A DNA stretch of 64,000 nt from Paragonimus westermani (GCA_008508345.1 QNGE01001679.1:31092-95091), one strand, 5' to 3'; shown: positions 48,601-62,389, counted from the first letter of the stretch. Numbers and translations: made by a program. The notes: generated from the letters alone by a model not told the origin.

Positions 48601-51393
48601 TTGCACGTGACACCTCTCAAGTTCTAACTTTGAAAGACTAGCGGTTTAGAGGGAGGTACAATGATGCGACCTAAGTCAAGCCTTTGTCAACACGCAATTG
48701 GCACAGTTCGACCGCATTTTTGTGGCGTAAACCAACTAGCAAGTCGACTCGGGAGATTCCTGCCTGCCCTCTACTCTGCACCCTACGTGCACACATTCAT
48801 TAAGTCCTAGTACGCATCGTCACCGGTATGGCTCGCGACTGACTCCTTATATGAAGCTTGCACATCACGGGCACCGTGGACAATTTCATATACAATGACT
48901 CCGCGACCTCGGAAGCTGGCAAATTCCTCGGCTACACGGCTGCATTCACCAGCTTATAAACTATGCTCTGCAGTTGGCACCTAACATTAGGTTAATTATG
49001 TTATAGCTCTACCGACCGTGTGAAATCAGAACACGAGGTGTGAGAGCACATTGTATTCCTTCTATTCTGCAACGGCACCAAAAGGAATGATGTGTTGATC
49101 ATAAATATTACCAGTTTGACAATCAACCAATCGGAAAACAAAATTCTATCGAACCGATTTGACCAGACCATCAATGGCTGGTAAGGCGAACAAGTTTAAG
49201 TGAGTGGTTAGATTAAAGTCCATCAACCGTCCGCAACAGTGGGAGAGCGTGCACAACAAGTTCTAGTCTAGTGAAGAACTTTACTGCCTTATGTTCTTTG
49301 CACATGTACTCATGGCATTCGGAGTGCCGTGAACCAAACCACAATGAGGTGGCTCACACGTCAACACCTCCGGTGACTTGGTTGATGGTTTCCCACTGCC
49401 ATTTTTCTGGGGAGGAGGCTTGTGTCGTGATCAATGGTCGTGTGGCTTCTCTGAAGATCCCTGCTGCAAGTGTTTTCTCGCTTGTCTGTTCTGTATGCAC
49501 ACTGTGTACGTCTGCTATAGGAGGCGTGATACAAACTCAGTGTCTCATTGTTGAGTCGTGCAACTAATTGCACGCAAGGAACGCTTAACATTTTCTTAAC
49601 AACTCAACTATTGTTGTACTCTTCAAGATCGTGTTCTTTGTACCCTTCTAAGTGTTGTTTAACTTAGTCGAAGGTTCTGCACACTTCTCGATTGGCACGC
49701 TTTTGAATGTCGCCAGGTAGACTGGAGCCCATCTCGCGCTCTTTTCCTTCCTCCTCTTAGTTGATGCCGTTGACACCAGACTGGGTTAGGGCTAACTACT
49801 TATAGCATTTCCAAACATTGTTAGAAACATACGATTCGTGTTGAAACCCTATTCTGCTCCTTTACCTTGGTGCCTTTTGGGCATGCATTTCAATTGCTTT
49901 CCAAGAAAGGTTTTTTAAAGTGTTAATGGTCGAGGGTTGAGCACTTTCCCACTTATCAACTACAATACTGGTTGCCACAGTTGAGGTATTTAGCTGCGTT
50001 TCTTTTATATTTTATTGTTCATCCCCACAGTACCGTGGAGTCTTCGATCGAATCTTGTTTTGTTTTTGGCGGTCGTTATTTTTCTACTCGTTGCTCGCAA
50101 GCGGTCCGATCGTAACCGATCATTTATAAGTAATGCGAACATTGTAAACGCTATAGCTCCTACCTGAAAGAAATCTCCTGAAGGTAGATTGTGTGATAAG
50201 AACATGTATTCAATCTTTGAAATGAATGCTTCGTATTTTTATTTACTTACTCCACTTCCCACCGCAGAATCCAGCCTTTCAAACTCGTCGATGGTTCGGA
50301 CTTGGATTGGCTAGGGAAGAAAAATTAGTGTATATGGTAGAACTGTTTCTCTGGAATCGTTGACTAAAGAAAACGTACATTTCAATACATGACAGGATTC
50401 AATAATTGGAAATCGAAATAACAGAATGTGGTAAAAAAAAATGTGGTTCAGCTTTGCAAAAACACGTTAGAATTTTCAAATAATGTCATATTGAGTTGTA
50501 TTGTCACACGTAGGCAACTATTAACGTCAGAAGAGCGGTGCGAACTGGGCATTTCTGATAACCATGATCTGACTTTTGGTAAAGTGCAGAGAAGAGCAGG
50601 GTTCCGAAATAATCTCAATGGTGAATAAAGGGTCCAACCGTATAGGACGGTAGGTAAGTGTAGTGATTGTAATTCATGATCGAACATTTCGTATTATTGT
50701 TGTTTTACTGTGTGAATAACTACGTTGCTCGTAATACTGATTACACTACGATTTCGTTGACTAACTCTGCTTTCTTACTACTGTATCGAAATTAGCTCTG
50801 GGGTTGAGCTAAATCACTCACTTCATTTATCTTGTCCTGAGACCATCACGATAAGCAAACGATTTCGGCGCGATGGTAGTTACATCCGTTACATTTACAG
50901 GACAGGGTGATCAAAACCAACAGAGGCGAAGTGAGTAGTGGTGTTTTTATTCGTTCTCGTGAGTCCACAAAACAAGCGTCCATGTTGCACGGCTATTAGT
51001 CGACCCAGCTCACTGAAACAGGAAATAACATGAACCACTAAAAGGATTTTCCGAGTGATGCTTGGTTAATGGATGTATTCAAACTAAACTTGCACAATCT
51101 GCAACTTTGTATTATCAAGTCAGTGCGGTTGTGCATGTATGGGTGGTCCTTTCGTGGCAACGTGACGCCTTGTAGTATGTTTTACTGGCTTTTGAAAATC
51201 TGGCAGTTGTGCGCGTTGATGGATTGTAAGACATGTACGAAGCAAGTTGGATTTGGCGCGGACTCCAAAACAGGAGGGCAGCAATGCCATCAATCTGTGT
51301 GCGCTATTTTAAAGTCAACCGTGATTTTAATTGGTTCCAAACAGTGCACCTTAAATGCTGACGTTTTAACGTCAGCCGGGGTGAATAACTACC
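48601..51393. other. Gene-free stretch
   Basis: An open frame at 49,271-49,567 (+, 98 codons) is not recognised and lacks clear splice sites. Otherwise short overlapping frames only. Confidence 0.4.
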
Positions 51394-51399
51394 TCAGTT

Positions 51400-52090
51400 G
51401 TTGACTAATGTCAAAGTCAACGGTGTGTACTTTTTCGCGTAGATATCAAAACAGTTCTGGTTAACAGTAATATGCACTTGATTCGCCTGTTCGACGGAAT
51501 GATCTGTGGAACTGGTACTGTGGTGAACATTAGCATTGATGTCGACAAATAATCTGGCGCCAGCATACCTGTTCCTCCCCTGAAACCGGCTATCCGGTAT
51601 AAGCTTGCCAGTCATGGTAGCTACTGTTAGTGAACGGTGAAGGAATGCACATATTTTCTCCATTCGTTGCTCTGTTACTGTATTTTTGGTGGCATCAACA
51701 CCATTTAGCGTGTTTTCTCGTCCTTGATCTAGATCGTCTATCCTGTGATCTGAGCATGTTGAGTTAGAAAGTTAGTTCAGGTACCCATTCGTCCAATAGT
51801 GTTCCTTAGCAATTAGTCCTGTTTGTCGTCTGGCATCTCCCCATGGGGTTCGGGAGTGGCGTACAGTTTTTGTGGAGTAAACGTCCGTGATTTCATGTAG
51901 CTTCTCAAGGGTAGTACTGCGAGAGTCGATAGAAGTTAACATGTTCGACAGGAATTTATCTAGCAACAACTGATTTAAGATGTCATCTTCAAGGGCACGA
52001 CCACCCAAGAGGCTACGCGTGTATCGTAACAGTTGCGATTGTGTTCGGCGTCCCAGCTCCAAGGTGGTAAACAAATCCAGAAGCCCTTTT
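51400..52090 (-). mobile_element. Ty3/gypsy gag-protease remnant
   Basis: On the minus strand, frames at 52,074-51,772 and 51,663-51,394 read LELGRRTQSQLLRYTRSLLGG, then LNQLLLDKFLSNML and LEKLHEITDVY, the conserved helical region of CsRn1-type gypsy gag. The second reads MEKICAFLHRSL and then FQGRNRYAGARLFV, the region just before and into the protease, but no zinc knuckle or DTG triad is intact. No LTRs were found. The element is dead. Confidence 0.7.
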
Positions 52091-53009
52091 GTATTTGACT
52101 ATGCTGCATGAGGTTTTCTGGACATCGTGTGAGTTTTCGGATTGAACGTGTTTCACGAGGTCTTCAGTTTCCGCTGCCACGTTACTAGGTTGGCGGAGTT
52201 CGGTTCGGATTAGCCTGTCACAATGACCAGAGCCAAAGGACGCCTGCGCCTCACCATCACCACTAGTGTCTTGCGCCGCACCATTTGTACTTCCACTCAC
52301 ACACCAAGTATTCTGTGTGAACTCCAAGAAATAAAACTAGGAGGCGCTTGAGTGAGGTCTTTGTGTCCAGCCGGCCAACACTGGTTAGCCGATTGGTAGG
52401 CTAGCTCGAAATTGAAACCATTACCTCTCGAGATGTAAACGGAGAGAGACTGCAATGGTAAGATCTACACTGGGGAGAAAAATAAGGAGAATATAACGCA
52501 AGGAGCATTTCATTTTAGGACTACACGTCATTGCAATTTAGGGAGAATATGGAGTAGAATCATGATGCAAGGTTGGGCCAGAAGGAAAAACATTCACCGA
52601 ACAGTACACCAACAATGCTAAATAGAAGAAAGAGTATAAAGTTACGGACGTTCATGTTTCTGGAAAGGGGGCGGGTTAGCTCCAAACGATGGCAGTCGTG
52701 GATTATTGTGAACAAGAAAAAATGGATATAACCTACTTGGCCCCAACATACCCGTTGCCTCTTGGCTGATTGTGTACTGCGAGTAGGTTGACAACTTGAA
52801 AATTCGAAACGGCCAGCTAATTCACGGCAGCACATGCTGCAAAGACTTATAGTCATGTCACCACGACCTATGGTGTTGTATACGCGTCAAGGCTTTCCCA
52901 TTTTTTGTCAAGGCTCAAGATGCGTCCTGATTGATCGCGGATTCAACAACCAACGGTTCATTCGTCCACGCATTTCAAAATGATGCTACCGCTTGTAAAT
53001 GCGACAATA
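52091..53009. other. Gene-free stretch
   Basis: A minus-strand frame at 52,327-52,013 overlaps the gag start in another frame and may be shifted gag sequence. The rest holds nothing recognised. Confidence 0.4.
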
Positions 53010-55860
53010 CTGGGTCACGTGTTCTCTCTACCGTTGTTATAGTCCATAAAGCGCACGGCTAATTGAACCCGAATAGAGATGAAATATATGGCACCGATAT
53101 TGCCCTTGCTTGCCACACGCTTCCGTCCACGAAAACGCGTTAGCTGCTCACTGAAGTTGCGGACGCTTGCCCGGATCATAGTTCTCCAGGCTGTCCTGTT
53201 GAACGCCAACTCTACCCAACGTCTAAAATCGATGTTACCACGCAAAAGGCTTACCTGGATAACATTCTGTTATCGCAGGATTTGACCGCTAGGATTTCGG
53301 TCACCTGATTTCACTTGTCCGTACCGCAGCTGTTTTGGGACAAAGTCACCGCCCATCCGAGAACAAGAACTATTTAGCATCAGCATGGCTTCCATTCTGA
53401 CTGTGTCCGCTCGCCACAATAACTCAGCGTTCGGAACCATATCCGACTGTCGACTACTCAAGATGCGTCTTTGACACCGCAAATAAAAGCAGCTAAAATA
53501 GCGCAGATTTCACTGATACAATTCTTAAGCCTCACTGCCGTACAGAAGCATAGACAACATCACTGAGCGGTAGACATACAGCTTGGTGGTCATCTTCAGG
53601 CTGATGTCCTTCAAGACGTCCGACAGCATCACTAGCCTTCGCCACGCGAGCCCGCAAATCGCAATCCACGGACAGTTCTGTGGACAGGTTGCTACCCAAG
53701 TGGCAAAAGTCTGCGCAGCCGTCGAAAGCATTTACGCTGATGCGAATCTGAGGCGCAGGTGCAAGAACTGCCTCCGCTCGCAGGAAGCTGAAAGAAAGGG
53801 GACGTCTTACCTGTGTTGATATCTAGTCCAAACTTGGATACCGCAGTCGCGAAAACAGTGGCCAGTTTTCTAGATTCGTCCTCACTGTGTGCGAACAATG
53901 CACTGTCACCTGCGAACAGAAGCATGCGCATCGTTCAGGTATGTAACCGGGTTTGGGCGCCAAAACTTCGAATATTCAGTAGACTTCCATCCGTTCGGTG
54001 CTCAACCTCAACGCCCTCCTCCGCGGAGTCCCGGAAAGCAATTGTCAGCGTGACAGTCAAATATAGATTAAATGGAGCTGGGGCTAGAGCCCAATCCTGC
54101 TACACGCCGGTGACAATGCCAAAAGTACCAGAGGTCGATTTATGGTGGATTGTCAAGTCGGAGGTGCGAGTTTTCGAATGCTCAGCCGAATACCTCAACA
54201 CTGGGGAGGTACGTTCAAAAGCCTGCTGCGATCGGATCAAAAACAACGTGCGCGACCGGATTAGTCATCGCTTGACTGGATCGGACCAACGGGCGAGGCA
54301 GGGCAGGCAAAATACGACAGAGGGCCAGATTGGAGGCGTAGTTTTTCCAACATTTAGAGGAACATCTCGACACGATTTTGGAATACGGTCAAGGCCAACA
54401 TTCTACCTTCGTCTTTGCAACCACGTGAAACATTCTAATCAGACTAACGAACTTAATTGGACATCCAAACTTACCAAACACCGTCCACAGCGCCTCGCGG
54501 CTCATAGACTCAAAAGCTTTTGTGAGGTCTACGCAAACGGCCTACAGTTACTGGTTGCGTTCCTGGGACTTCGCCTGGAGCTGTCGAGCGACGAACATCA
54601 GGTCGACCGTACTGCGATTCTCCTGGACTCCGTACTACTGCTTGGGATCATCGGTCTCCAAAACGTTCGCATTCAGCCAGTTCAGGAAGATTCATGAAAT
54701 CAAATTACTAGCGCATGTTGACAAATTAATGCTCTGGTAGCTGGCGGAGAATTGCCTGCTACCCTGACCGTTGAACAAAAGTATAATGAACTCACCCTTG
54801 GGCTCTTGAGGGACTAATACCTGTTGCAAGAATGAGTGGGCCAAGGGATGCAAAGCTGGCACCGAAACTGGTCCATCATTCTCAAGAGCTTCTCCCGTAA
54901 CTTCATCTTCACCTGCGGTCTTTCCGCTGCGCAGTTGTCCAGTGGATCACTGCACTCCTGGCATATCCGGGGCGACGAAATGTGAAGCTCCGACAGTTGT
55001 GGCGGACTATTCCCGGTCACTTAATAGATGATAGAGGGAAGGTTTAGTGGGAGAATCTTGATGTGCTGTGGCCAGGTGCACGCACATCGAAAGTCGTCAA
55101 TCGGTGCTCTAGTAGACTAGGGGGATGGACCAGAATTCACCTCAAGCGAATCGCGAAGTGTTTGCGTTGTCGGCAATCAGCGTCCTCTCACCGTGCTTAC
55201 TCCACCCGTCGTCCTCGATGCCCTGAACACTTCTGGCCAGTTGACAATGAACACTCCGGGATGTCACTCTCTTGTGTTCATTTTCCGAGTCCATTGTGGA
55301 GCCGACAAACGCCACATTCTTTTCTCGTTCCAAATTGTAGATAGCTGCATTGTTGCCGTTGAATCAGTCACGGATGTCACGCCGTCGCAAAATCATGTAA
55401 CCAAACAGATAATGCTGACCGCTTCCTGGCTGAGTCCACTACGTGATGTCGATCGCATGCAGCTGGAATCGGGTGTTTGTGATAGCCAGCTCGTGATTGG
55501 CACACCGACGGAGCAGACGATCGCCGTTCTCGTTGGCTGAACTAATGCCGTAGGGTCCGAGGACTCCTGGCTATGCTACCGAGTCGCACCTGACTCGAGC
55601 GTTCAAGTTACTCAGAACAAACAGCCGGTCACTAACCGGTGCCGATCGGGCCGTGGCAGACAGCTGGTCGTAAAACTGGTCCTTCGTGTCATCAGTGTGA
55701 CACAGTTGGACCACAAACACCAACAAGTGTGGCACACCTACCTCGGCCGAGTCGCAGGTGCATCAACAAGATTCGAGGGCTGATGCTATGCTGCTCGCCT
55801 TTGATCAAACCACTGATGCAGTAAACAACTGCGAAATGGGCGCCGTGTCCCCGAACACCT
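53010..55860 (-). mobile_element. LINE with endonuclease and RT, interrupted
   Basis: Read on the minus strand from 55,860 down: endonuclease pieces LLMHLRLGRGRCATLVGVCG (about 55,780) and [20 protein letters not shown] with [12 protein letters not shown] (about 55,560-55,450), then RT pieces NRSTVDLMFVARQLQAKSQE (about 54,620), VDLTKAFESMSREALW (about 54,540), LAPAPFNLYLTV (about 54,090), FAGDSALFAHSEDES (about 53,920; FADD expected), VMLSMLLYGSEA (about 53,530) and the FRRWVELAFNRTAW tail (about 53,230). The order is that of an APE-type EN-RT LINE. It has many stops, and a 250-bp repeat sits inside the RT at about 54,143-54,395. Confidence 0.85.
54143..54395 (+). repeat. 250-bp repeat inserted in LINE RT, copy 1
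   Basis: Nearly the same as 63,749-64,000 in the same orientation (both begin TGGTGGATTGTCA, both contain GGATCGGACCAACGGGCGAG and end TTGGAATACGG). It falls between the RT palm segment ending IRMFH and the segment starting LAPAPFNLYL, replacing or splitting the stretch between. Interrupting an element means it moved later than the LINE. No tRNA-type boxes are clear; family unknown. Confidence 0.8.
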
Positions 55861-58825
55861 TCTGTCGGGTAACCTATCTAGTGGAGGGTGTACCCAGCAC
55901 GTTCTTCTTGGAGCTCACCTTGATTTGTAAGCCTTGTCCCACTCAAGGCTCATACCTCGATTCCATGGTGGTTAAGTTCTATGGTGATTAGTGTTGTTCG
56001 CCGTTCAGGCTGTCTTGTGGTGTTGCACCGATCTGGTGGCATGCATGCATCCCATGTTTCAATGGAAACCATCTTATGTCCCCGGGAGAATCTCAGTTTG
56101 GTCGTCGTGTTACTGAGACTCCAGTGATCCTTGCCCTATCTGGGATTCTTGCTGACAGGATCATTAGAGGAGGGGATGGAGGAGTGTGTACCAGTGACAT
56201 ATTTTTGCCTATCCACCCTGCAGCAGACAGAGTCACCCGGTTTATCATGCGCGACGGCCGATGCAGTGTAGTATTTGGTTCATGATCATGATTCGTATAA
56301 GTTTTGGGTACTGCCAGAACGCCCAGACTTGGTCAAGAGAGTGATTAGCGTCCTCAAACAAAGGCTTTGTCTCAAAAGCCTGTACCGCAAGGCAGCGGGT
56401 AACACACAAAAATGCACATAATCGCAACAACGTCGACCATGAACAGCGACCAAATTGCATTAGCTACACCCGGGTTTGAGAGCCATGCACATAAAAATTC
56501 AACACACATTAAGACTAATATTACTGCAAGCAAAAACAGGTGGCAGTAACGAAAACAGATCGGGAAAGAACAAGCATCAATCCGAAACAAATCAGTACAT
56601 ACCGGCATCATCCACAATGAGCCCATCTGCCTTTAGTCTGGTTGCTTTCTTTCGCCCAGTCGACAAAATTGAACCTGCATGGACCGATATCCTAGTCAGC
56701 CTAGCCCGCTAGATCGAAACAGCGCACAAGTCTGACCACCGGGACAAGGAAGTAGAAAAGGTCAGGACGTTACTAGGTAGCGAGTGAACCACGAGCAGGA
56801 TTTCAGCAGACCGTGATAAGTTGCGTCTTGTTTTGGAAACTGCCTCGATTTTGTTGAAACGCCGTGTGATTTCGGGGGAATTGTTCTGGTAGGAGTAACA
56901 TAGTAGCATATACGTGAATTCGCTGTCGAAATTTTCCGGTTCCCCTATGATGTGATAAAATGAAAACCTCGTCAAAAAAATTTCCAGTAGAAGTTAGTGT
57001 AATGGAATAATAGTCGAATTCACCAAATTTGCGGTGGAATACCGAAATAATCTAACAGGAACTGTCCCAATGGTAAATGAAGCAATCCAACAAAGACCTG
57101 AAATGGATAAGCAAAAGATGTCAGCATATCAAATAGTATGACTCTCACTGATAACTACATCCGCTAAACCAACGGGACGGATTGGTAAATCATTTGGTAC
57201 AAATTATCCTTCCCCAGTTACGAACTTGAATATCGAAATCAGAAGACCGATTTTGTGAGACAGTATTACCGTTTCGTATATTTTCGTCGGTTGCTGCGGC
57301 TGCCGTACATGAAAGTAAAAGTTGAATAGGCGAATTGAACGTATACACTAAGTCAATCCATGCACTAGTCTCTCAGTTGATCAAAGCTGAAGCAAAGGAA
57401 GGTTCAAGATCAACAACTTCTACACGCAGAGAACTAGCTTGTTACGCTGTTATGTGTAGCGACTGACGAGTACACATGAAAAAGTAACTGATGTCCTCGG
57501 AGGCGACGACAGAAGCAACGTGTCGTTCGGAGCAAGAATAACACTGATGTGGGACACAATAACAAGTGTGTGTGTGCTACACCGTTGTTAGTGCATACAG
57601 CTGGCACACTGACATCACCTCCCAAGGCAGACGTGCGCCAGCGACTTCATAAAGTCAAGGTCACTTCTCATGATATGACAGATTATGCGTTGGCACGTTT
57701 CTGGAGCCGATGATGTTCTTCCAATCTGGTCGATCCAGAAAAGATCGCGATATATTCAAGCTCCATTTCGTGGGTAGCTCCCATCGTTTCATTAGTTTTC
57801 AGACACTGAAAACTGTAATTCAACAGGTCAATTCACCACGGAATCCACTAGAGTCGGTGGTGAATTAACCCACTGCCGACCATCTTCACCGGGTGTGAAA
57901 TAATGACTCCAGTAGGATATTTTCACACTCTTATGGTGGGGGGAATTTAAGGTTCCTGATATAGTTGAAGACTCACACAGTTTCCGAGGATAGGTTCTCC
58001 GCAAAAGTTCTAAGCTCATTTAGTTCCTAGAACCGAACAGAAAAGGTTTGTGGTTATGCACTTTGTCAAACGCGATGAAGTCCCATCTCGAGCTGATCGG
58101 ATTTTTATCAACGAGAGCCTAAAGATGGATAACCACATTATCAGCATGATTAACTTCATCTTTAAAACTGAACTCCCTGGCAGAAATTCATAGAAACTTT
58201 GGGTGAGTGCATAAAACTCGTCTCAGATTTCATCTTCGATTGCCAAATGTTCTGATAATCTTTTATGCGTGAAAATTTCCGAAACCCTGATTATATAGCT
58301 GCTGGGTTTAACTCACCTCTATTTAAGGCTAAACCCCGGAAGGCTTCGTGTCAACTTTGCTGCTGTATAATCGAGATAACTTATAGCCAATGAAATACGT
58401 ATTTGGCATTTCGAATATTTGGGAGTGAAATCAATCTGAAGTCTGACGCTGACATCAGAAATCAGTGCGCGGTTCTCATTCGGAAACAGCGTTTCTGTCC
58501 AAGGAATCAGCCCGGGAGTCGATTTGTCTTCGATCTTGAAAGCTTGTCACGTTTCGTGTCACTTACGAGTGGTGTAATGCAGGTGTTTAACAGCTGATCA
58601 GTCCGCCAGGACTAATCAGCACCTCCACCGAATCTGTAAATGCGCTGGATGATTGTTGCGATAGCAACTTCATAGCATTTCTAACGACACCGTTCACCCT
58701 CCTAGCCATGGTATGTGCACAGTAGAAGACTCTGCGCTGTCTATACTGGACAACCTGCATTATCTCAATGATAGCTCATCTAGAAAAGGTTGAATCACCC
58801 TTTTTGTTTTCCTTGAAGTTGTGAA
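55861..58825. other. Gene-free stretch
   Basis: No supported gene. A minus-strand frame at 56,626-56,372 is strongly hydrophobic (two possible membrane spans) but has no splice or family support. Confidence 0.4.
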
Positions 58826-58829
58826 ATAG

Positions 58830-59365
58830 TGGGTTCGCATCCTGAGCATGCTGTTCACGAGTTTGCCCGATTCTGTTCTCAAGATTTGCAAACCAACTTA
58901 ACTCCCATATTCAAGGGTGGTCGCCTTAATCGCCCTAACCGTTACATACCATTCACTGTTCTCATCAGCTCATTCAAAATGCTTGGACCGAGAGTATGCG
59001 GTGTTCTTTTCTAGTCACTTATCTGCAAATAATTCCCCTCATAATGCCTACCGTGGCTTTCATAGAGTACTCTCATTCACAATAGGCCAGTTGTTGGTCA
59101 GTGGCTATTGGATACAGTCAACCGTTTACAACACAAGATTGGATATTGTGCACCTTAATTTTGCTAGCTCGTTTGGTTGGGTGAACCACACTGCATTACT
59201 CGATAAACCACATGACTTTGGCGTTCACAAAATCGGCTTCCTCTACCGCTCCCCTATCCCACCACTCGCTGTTAACCTCTATAAATCTGCTTCTGTTCTC
59301 CTGACTCCCATTGAAATGGTGATGGAGTACTCTAGGGCTCGATTTTCGGATCTGCAGTCATGCAT
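58830..59365 (+). mobile_element. CR1/Jockey-like LINE RT remnant
   Basis: Frame from 58,829 reads LQTNLTPIFKGGRLNRPNRY (the IPIFKGG box of the RT N-terminus); after a frameshift near 58,980 the frame from 58,917 reads HLSANN, GFHRVLS, then LDIVHLNFASSFGWVNHTAL (catalytic motif A: the usual DFxKAFDxVNH with its second Asp lost) and LDKPHDFGV. Box order and spacing are those of a CR1/Jockey RT. It stops at 59,369, before the YADD box. Confidence 0.8.
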
Positions 59366-59370
59366 ATAGA

Positions 59371-61749
59371 GAGCCTATCGCCTGCAATTAATTTTTTTTG
59401 TGGCCACTATGATATTTCTGATAGTCACGTTCCACTGTATGTTTTCAACGATTTTGGTTTCTATCTACTTTTGTCTTAGTCAAGCTGATAATTTGTAACA
59501 GTCAACTCGAGGCTAAAAATTACATTTCGCTCTATGCTGTGCTTGTTTATTGTGCTCTGTCTATACATTCTATTTTCCGGGTTCGATAATAATAAGTAGG
59601 GTTAACGCGCTGAAACCTGGTTTCCATTGTTATGTGTTTCGACAGCGCGAACTAGAATGGGTGTTGTTCTGCTGGACCGTTCGAACAATGTAGATTCTGT
59701 GTCTGATTTTAAAATTCATTCGGATTGACTTCTGTCGTAGATCAGATATTGCACACTTTCTGATATCGTTTATGCTCCTCCGCCCGTGATTCTCTATCCG
59801 TAGATAAGGAACACTGAAGTGTTGTGCTTCCTACTTCTATGACTACCCCATTAAAATAAAGTGGACCGAAGTAAACGACGGGCTGTTATAAAAGCAGATT
59901 TTACTTCTGAAGAGCGACCGACAAATATACTATCTACTTAAATGGATTATAATACGTTTTTCATAGTTTGTTTGCTGTCGCAGTGACACTCTATCTGTTA
60001 TAACTTTTGTTGCATTGTGTTGTCACAACACATGCTGACAATTAGTAACGCAAAAACGTCTTCAAAACTCTGATCACACTCTGGGTACCACACAGGCGAG
60101 TATAGTGCACTTTTCACCTAGGGCTAATTCCTGACATATTTGTGTACCGACCTGGAGATTCCACTGGCCGGCCTGCGATATGATGTACAAAATAGTTGCG
60201 CAACTCATGTTTGCATATTTCACTTAGATTATCAAGAATGCTCGTTTGATTTAGGTTGTCCGACTATTTGTCCGTCATGTGACTACCTGGCGCCACCCCG
60301 AAAACCACACACTTCCGATTTGCTTGCTTGGTGACGGTGAGTCTCTAACCTCCCTGGCTGACTTCTTTATCGGTACCGTTTATAGGGTTATACGAGATCG
60401 CTTGTATATTTTGTCGAATAAATATTCGATCTCTCTTCTCGCTCGCCTTTTTATGTATCACCTATAGTTAATTCGCATCTGACAAAAACGACTTAGTGCA
60501 CCGTGCATTAGAATGTTGGATGTTGTGACATTTTAAAATTATTGTTAAATTTCATATTTACATTCACTTTTCATGTGTTTTGGTTGTATCTTTTTTGTCA
60601 TGTACAACAGTTTGGACCTCTTGCCTCTTGGTTAAATAACTGAAAATGCTCCGATGGAGAAATCTTTAGTTCTGCCATGAAGTTATGCATCCGGTTGTAA
60701 TATCTTTAATTTTAACGTTTTGGTGTATTTCACAGTTACGGTAGTGTTGGTTGCCTCATGCATTTCTGTTTTTTACTTTTGTGCATAAGTTCTACTCCTT
60801 CTGTTTCAAGTACTATTTCGCGCAGATGACATACTATATGGTGTTACACGGGGAGTGAATAAGTGAATCCGAAGTGCCTGAGACAAAAATGGAAGTAGCT
60901 GAGGTAGGAAAGAATGTAGCTGGGGGCTACATTACGTGTGCAATTACTGCATAATTGTCTGAAACAAGTGTATGATGCTTCATTTTCATCACCGCACGTT
61001 GTGCATTTCGGCGTGGCACCTGATTTCATACACAGATCTGTCGAAGTTCGTCTGGTACGTTTGTCATCTTCGTTTGGTGTGATGCAGAGCGATGAATTCG
61101 TTGAGGTGTGCTTGGTTTGTCTGTAAAAAGCCGACCCTAAATTTGACCTTATTAGTCCCTGCTTTGTGCCGTAAACGATCATGATGAATTTTGTACCATA
61201 ACTGCACAGTATTTGCTTTCTTTCTTTTATAATCATCGTTGCTTATCTAGTGAAACTTTCCTTCTTGATACCGTTTGACAAGTAACCACCTTCATCTGCA
61301 CCTGATGGTTTTTATGAGTTCTTTTCCCGTTGACTGGTGGCCGTTGGCGGATTCGTGTTCTGGTTACTCAATTTTGAACACCTTCCTGTTGGATAATTTG
61401 TGTATCCGGTTAATTCACATTCAAGATGAGATAGAACCTTCATTGTAGTTATATTCAATAGTATTATATAAATTCCAATCCTTTTGGTCGTCTTTTCTGA
61501 CGTTTTTTGGACTTGGAAGATAGGCCCGTTAACCCGAACGTCTGAATAGGAGTTATTGGAATTGTTGAGTACGCGTCACTGAGTGAAGTATCCCTAAATT
61601 GCCAGGACCGATTTAACACAGATGTCGCTTGACAGCTTTCTGCTTATAAGTCAACATGGAGAGCTATTCAAGTCGACGCCGTTAATACACCTCTGAAGTC
61701 CACTTGACAGCAAATGAAAGTTCACACTAAGCGTGACCGATCAGTCATA
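59371..61749. other. Gene-free stretch
   Basis: No supported gene, RNA or element. Frames at 60,140-60,334 and 61,236-60,844 (minus) have Cys-rich runs without a recognised motif. Confidence 0.4.
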
Positions 61750-61960
61750 TGTGAACGCTCAACCACAACCTTGTGTGAGTGGTGTTGAGAATGCCAGATG
61801 GGAGTATAAATTTCCGCTCGGACAATGATATCCACTACTAATGAGCTCTAATGAAAGCCAAACTCGAATCTAATGCCTCTTTGCGATGTTAACCGGCCGA
61901 AAGGCTTATTTGGATTCAACCAATCCGGCCAGATGTGAGTGGTATTCAGTCTGAAGTAAT
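61750..61960 (+). mobile_element. Hammerhead-bearing SINE, plus copy
   Basis: Same family as 62,390-62,630, in the opposite orientation. A tRNA-like stretch (GGGAGTATAAATTT, a degraded B box) is followed by the hammerhead core at 61,833-61,877 and a CCGGCCGAAAGGC tail. Its drift is heavier than in the minus copy. Confidence 0.65.
61833..61877 (+). ncRNA. Degenerate hammerhead ribozyme core
   Basis: CTAATGAG (consensus CTGATGAG) at 61,838, stem II GCTCT/AAAGC around AATG, CAAAC (consensus GAAAC) at 61,859, loop TCGA and ATC at the cleavage triplet. Stem I pairs CACTA with TAATG at four of five positions. Core changes (G5 and G12 lost) should make it inactive. Confidence 0.6.
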
Positions 61961-62389
61961 CAGAATATCGAAATTCAATGCATGCACTTGATAATCTTCA
62001 ACTAAACGCTTTAATTTTCATTTTTGGCGATTTTTGTGATATTGAACTGGCTGTGTAGTCCGTGCCAAATAAGATGGCGCACCAGAAAAGTTTATTGACA
62101 GGATGCGTTCGTGAAATGTACTGTCGTAGTGGAAGCACTCTGTCAGATTTTTTATATAATACTCGAATACTGTTAGATCAGTGAGTGTGTGTAAGTAGTT
62201 ACAGAAGGGAAGCTTTGCCACCGTATATTTTGACTAGTTAAATTGAGTGGGTGTCTGCTGAACCCCAAGACGACAAAGTCGGTACAAATGAGGATTTTGC
62301 TACAGGCCTACTAGGATCCGACTCTAAAGAAATTTCTGTCAGATTCAAAATAGTGTTGGCATGTAATATGTAAGTATTTTGAGCCATGG

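Noticed and set aside
53813..54697. Longest open frame in the window, 294 codons, + strand
   Set aside because: It runs antisense to the LINE RT and through the inserted 250-bp repeat; the minus strand carries the recognisable RT boxes.
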